Source: CAZJLP01 sp964546955
Lineage (GTDB): Bacteria; Verrucomicrobiota; Verrucomicrobiia; Opitutales; Opitutaceae
Length of the DNA: 17,217 bases
Assembly (NCBI GenBank): GCA_964546955.1
Contig: CAZJLP010000080.1
Coordinates: forward strand, 1 to 17,217
Direction: 5' to 3'
The notes under the pieces were generated by a model. The model ran no database searches. It worked only from the letters and a program-made list of their open reading frames with translations, and had not been told where the DNA came from. The position numbers and the translations under genes were made by a program. This document shows, one piece after another, positions 14,747 through 17,217 of the stretch (positions within the stretch are counted from its first letter, which is position 1; every line of letters starts with the position of its first letter).

Positions 14747-16495
14747 ATGCCCGAGATTCCGCTCGACTACCGTACGACCAATGCGCTTTGGGGCAGTGTC
14801 TTTGTCGAGACTCTGGTGCGTTGCGGGGTGACGCGCGCGGTGATCTCGCCCGGTTCGCGGTCGACTCCCCTGACCTTGGCGTTTGCGCGTCATGCCGCGG
14901 TCGAAGCGATTCCCGTACTGGACGAACGTTCCGCCGCTTTTTTCGCCCTGGGGCTTTCGAAGCGGCACCGCTCTCCGACCGTCCTTCTTTGCACGTCTGG
15001 AACGGCGGGCGCCAACTATTTTCCCGCCGTGATCGAAGCTCAGGAAAGCGGCGTTCCCCTCTTGATCATCACCGCGGATCGCCCTCCGGAGATGAGGGAG
15101 TGCGCTTCCGGTCAAACCATCGACCAGCAAAAGTTGTTTGGATCCCACGTCAGCTGGTATTGCGAGCTGGCAGTCCCCGAGCCGACGTTGGAACGGCTGA
15201 GTTACCTGCGTCAAACCGTGGCCCATGCCGTGCGCCGCACGCAGTTATCCCACGGAGGCCCCGTTCATTTGAATGCGCCCTTCCGCGATCCCCTCGCTCC
15301 CGTGGCTGACAGTTCGGCGAAACCGCTCGAGGGGAAAATCGACGGCGAGTTCTTTTCTCACCTCGGCCCGATCGACGCGACGTCGGGAACTGTCGTGTGG
15401 CAGCGTCCCACGGCCGCGCGAGGCGTTATCGTTGCGGGTCCCGATTCTCCGGCGAAACCCGCTGAGTACGCGGCCGCGGTCGGCCGGCTGGCGGTCAGCC
15501 TGGGCTGGCCCATATTGGCGGACGCGCTGTCGCCTCTGCGCCACTATGCCGTTTCCGGAGCAGTGGTGGTGTCTGCCTACGACACGATCTTGCGAGCCGA
15601 AACCGTCGCGCGCGACCTCACTCCGCGCACGGTCCTGTGTTGTGGCGGCTGGCCGACGAGCAAGGTCATGCGCACGTGGCTGGAAAAGTCGGGAGCGGAA
15701 ATCGCGCTGGTTTCGCCGTTTGCCTCCAACCGGGATGCCCTGCACGGCCGGACTCGGCATTTGTCGGTCTCCGCCGACCAGATCGCGCCTGTTGCGGCGG
15801 GAACCCCGGATTTGCGTTACCTCGCGTTATGGGCCGAGGCAGAACAACTGGCGCGCGCCCGTTTCGACGAGGTCATTTCAGCGGAGCAGGGCGTGGTAGA
15901 GCCGGCCATCGCGGCGCAACTTGCACGGTACATTCCCCCGGATTCGGCGTTATTCGTGGCCAGCAGCATGCCCGTTCGGGACGTCGAATATTTCTGGCCG
16001 CCGGACGATCGACGCCGGAGAATCTACTTCAATCGGGGCGCCAACGGGATCGATGGAACGATGTCGACCGCGCTCGGGATCGCGCACGATTCGATGCCGG
16101 CCGTTCTTCTGACCGGCGACTTGGCGTTCCTGCACGATAGCAACGGCCTGCTGCTGCGTGCCCATTTCCGGGGAAGCCTCACCGTCATTCTGATCAACAA
16201 CCAGGGCGGCGGGATTTTCGAACATCTGCCGGTGGCGCAGTTCGAGCCACCTTTCGAGGCTTTCTTCGCCACGCCCCAACAAGTGGATTTCGCCGCGCTT
16301 TGTGCGGCCCACGGTATTCCGCATCAACGGGTGCCGTCCACGGCTGATTTAGGCCCTCTTTTGGCCGCGCTGCCATCGAAGGGAATTAGGGTGTTGGAGC
16401 TGCAGACAAATCGAAAGCGCGACGCGTCGCTGCGGAAAAAGCTCTTCGCCGAAACCGCCCAGCTGATCGAGCGCGAGCGCAAGACGCGGTGGTGA
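14747..16495 (+). CDS. menD: 2-succinyl-5-enolpyruvyl-6-hydroxy-3-cyclohexene-1-carboxylate synthase
   Basis: A 582-residue thiamine diphosphate enzyme that adds 2-oxoglutarate (losing CO2) to isochorismate, giving SEPHCHC, the step after MenF in menaquinone biosynthesis. N-terminal MenD blocks are TRAVISPGSRSTPLTLAFA (about 29-47), the catalytic glutamate E60 in DERSAAFFALG, TSGTAGANYFPAVIEA, and ITADRPPEMRECASGQTIDQ with its GQTIDQ signature. The C-terminal ThDP/Mg-binding motif starts at GDLAFLHDSNGLL (about 456-468) and closes with INNQGGGIFEHLP. ATG 14747 (MPEIPLDYRTTNALWG) fits the family start; TTG 14708 would add 13 unlikely residues. It is probably transcribed with menF, though the 169-base gap leaves room for its own promoter. 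The gene ends just before a strong hairpin and a convergent glycosyltransferase gene. Confidence 0.96.
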   Translation: MPEIPLDYRTTNALWGSVFVETLVRCGVTRAVISPGSRSTPLTLAFARHAAVEAIPVLDERSAAFFALGLSKRHRSPTVLLCTSGTAGANYFPAVIEAQESGVPLLIITADRPPEMRECASGQTIDQQKLFGSHVSWYCELAVPEPTLERLSYLRQTVAHAVRRTQLSHGGPVHLNAPFRDPLAPVADSSAKPLEGKIDGEFFSHLGPIDATSGTVVWQRPTAARGVIVAGPDSPAKPAEYAAAVGRLAVSLGWPILADALSPLRHYAVSGAVVVSAYDTILRAETVARDLTPRTVLCCGGWPTSKVMRTWLEKSGAEIALVSPFASNRDALHGRTRHLSVSADQIAPVAAGTPDLRYLALWAEAEQLARARFDEVISAEQGVVEPAIAAQLARYIPPDSALFVASSMPVRDVEYFWPPDDRRRRIYFNRGANGIDGTMSTALGIAHDSMPAVLLTGDLAFLHDSNGLLLRAHFRGSLTVILINNQGGGIFEHLPVAQFEPPFEAFFATPQQVDFAALCAAHGIPHQRVPSTADLGPLLAALPSKGIRVLELQTNRKRDASLRKKLFAETAQLIERERKTRW

Positions 16496-16517
16496 AGAGC
16501 CTGATTCGGGATTGAAT

Positions 16518-16555
16518 CACTGATGGATTTCTCCCGTTGGTGAAATCCATCAGTG
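16518..16555. terminator. Perfect 14-bp hairpin at convergent gene junction (candidate bidirectional terminator)
   Basis: CACTGATGGATTTC (16518-16531) and GAAATCCATCAGTG (16542-16555) are exact reverse complements around a 10-base loop, TCCCGTTGGT. It begins 22 bases after the menD stop. Its right arm covers the TGA stop (16550-16552) of the minus-strand glycosyltransferase gene. Neither side has a T-run, so it is not a textbook intrinsic terminator. Its position between convergent genes and perfect symmetry still make a bidirectional transcript-end structure the best reading. A weaker nested stem, GATTC/GAATC, lies at 16503-16518. Confidence 0.6.
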
Positions 16556-17217
16556 GGTTCTATCGGATTGATCAACCAGGCGGCAGAGCGCGTGCACGTC
16601 GACCGTCATGGGCTCGTCGCTGGGAAGGCGTCGATACTCGAGACCGGGCGGCGTGAGCGGACTGGTGAGGAGCGCCTGATAACGCATCCCTGCAGCCGAG
16701 GCGGCGCTATAAAAATAGGGAAAGGGTCGATCGCCCGGCACGAGCTCGATCAGTCTCGCGCCAGCCGGGCAAAAAACGACGTTCGACAGGCCCGCCCCGT
16801 GGGGACCGACAATCAGGGCAGATTCGGCGAAGCGTGTCACATTATCTTCCCAGGTCAAAGGTTCGAGCCGCTCGAAACCGCGAGCCGACAATGCAGACCA
16901 AACTTCATCATCGTTCGCCACCCCACGCGCGGAACGGGAAACGTAGAGGCGCCGCTTCAGCTGAGGTTTGACTGTCAAAGGCGCGACAAGACGGGCGCGA
17001 TAAAACTCGACCACCCACGGAGGAACAAAGCTCTCGATTCCCGGAAAAGACGGTTGGTACAGGAGATCGAACTCGTATTGACGCCCCGGCTCGAGTCTCA
17101 GCAATTTTTCCGCGGGAAGCCCGAGCGCGCTGAAAAATGGCTCTCGTGCGGAGCCAAGAAAAGCCGGGACGAGAATCCAATCGACCTGGTCCAGCGTAAA
17201 GCCGGCGCGGTGAAAGA
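16550..17217 (-). CDS. Glycosyltransferase family 61 (DUF563)-type protein, partial at N-terminus
   Basis: The minus-strand frame is open from the TGA at 16550-16552 to the right edge, so the N-terminus is missing and about 221 codons are seen. The C-terminal part has the GT61/DUF563 hallmarks: RRLYVSRSARGVANDDEV, FERLEPLTWEDNVTRFAESA, and the signature IVGPHGAGLSNVVFCPAG followed by LIELVPG. In this family the GPHGAGL block is the nucleotide-sugar binding region, and bacterial members usually lie in capsule or exopolysaccharide clusters. A TTG at 17104 is an in-frame codon but not the real start, because residues upstream (VDWILVPAF, SAREPFFSALGL) continue the family pattern. It is convergent with menD. 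Donor and acceptor are unknown; cell-surface polysaccharide assembly is the inference. Confidence 0.88.
   Translation of the reverse strand, partial: FHRAGFTLDQVDWILVPAFLGSAREPFFSALGLPAEKLLRLEPGRQYEFDLLYQPSFPGIESFVPPWVVEFYRARLVAPLTVKPQLKRRLYVSRSARGVANDDEVWSALSARGFERLEPLTWEDNVTRFAESALIVGPHGAGLSNVVFCPAGARLIELVPGDRPFPYFYSAASAAGMRYQALLTSPLTPPGLEYRRLPSDEPMTVDVHALCRLVDQSDRTH

Noticed and set aside
13276..14748. 490-residue open frame on the minus strand opposite menF
   Set aside because: It is antisense to menF, which has all family motifs; the frame is Arg-rich low-information sequence.

Overview
This is a high-GC bacterial chromosomal window. It most likely comes from the Planctomycetes-Verrucomicrobia-Chlamydiae group, and I would guess an Opitutales-like verrucomicrobium. 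The strongest lineage signal is a Sec-exported 'planctomycete cytochrome c' protein (PSCyt1/DUF1549/DUF1553) followed directly by a DUF1501 protein; this pairing is very common in Planctomycetes and Verrucomicrobia and rare elsewhere. Classical menaquinone genes (menF, menD), a LolD-type ATPase and a MetRS lacking zinc-knuckle cysteines fit this. The intergenic regions carry several palindromic repeat types of a style I associate with Opitutaceae, but that association is from memory and was not searched.

Layout, left to right. Positions 1-2973, minus strand: a serine hydrolase of the class C beta-lactamase fold (2973-1765), a LolD-type ABC ATPase (1481-780), and a metallophosphoesterase that overlaps or closely follows it and runs off the left edge. 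Positions 3138-7684, minus strand: the two-gene PSCyt/DUF1501 unit. Positions 8036-9049, minus strand: a DUF72 (YecE-like) protein. Positions 9407-11331, minus strand: a NarL-type two-component system, with kinase and regulator coupled by an ATGA overlap. From 11478 the direction switches to plus: metG, menF (isochorismate synthase) and menD (SEPHCHC synthase), ending at 16495. A perfect 14-bp hairpin lies at the convergent junction with a minus-strand family 61 glycosyltransferase that runs off the right edge.

How the genes work together. MenF and MenD catalyse consecutive steps from chorismate to the menaquinone ring. The kinase and regulator form one phosphorelay, but its stimulus and targets cannot be read here. 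The PSCyt and DUF1501 proteins both carry export signals and probably act together outside the cytoplasm; their biochemical role is not established. The other genes look like independent functions.

The gene-free stretches are where the unexplained structure lies. There are long imperfect inverted repeats at 1615-1730, 7913-8014 and 9122-9290, plus two copies of an AT-rich 'AATAAGCAAT' inverted element at about 2982-3123 and 9285-9396. I found no tRNA, rRNA, CRISPR array, insertion sequence, phage gene or defence system. I do not see a convincing novel multi-gene system; the repeats and the PSCyt/DUF1501 pair are the parts most worth following up.
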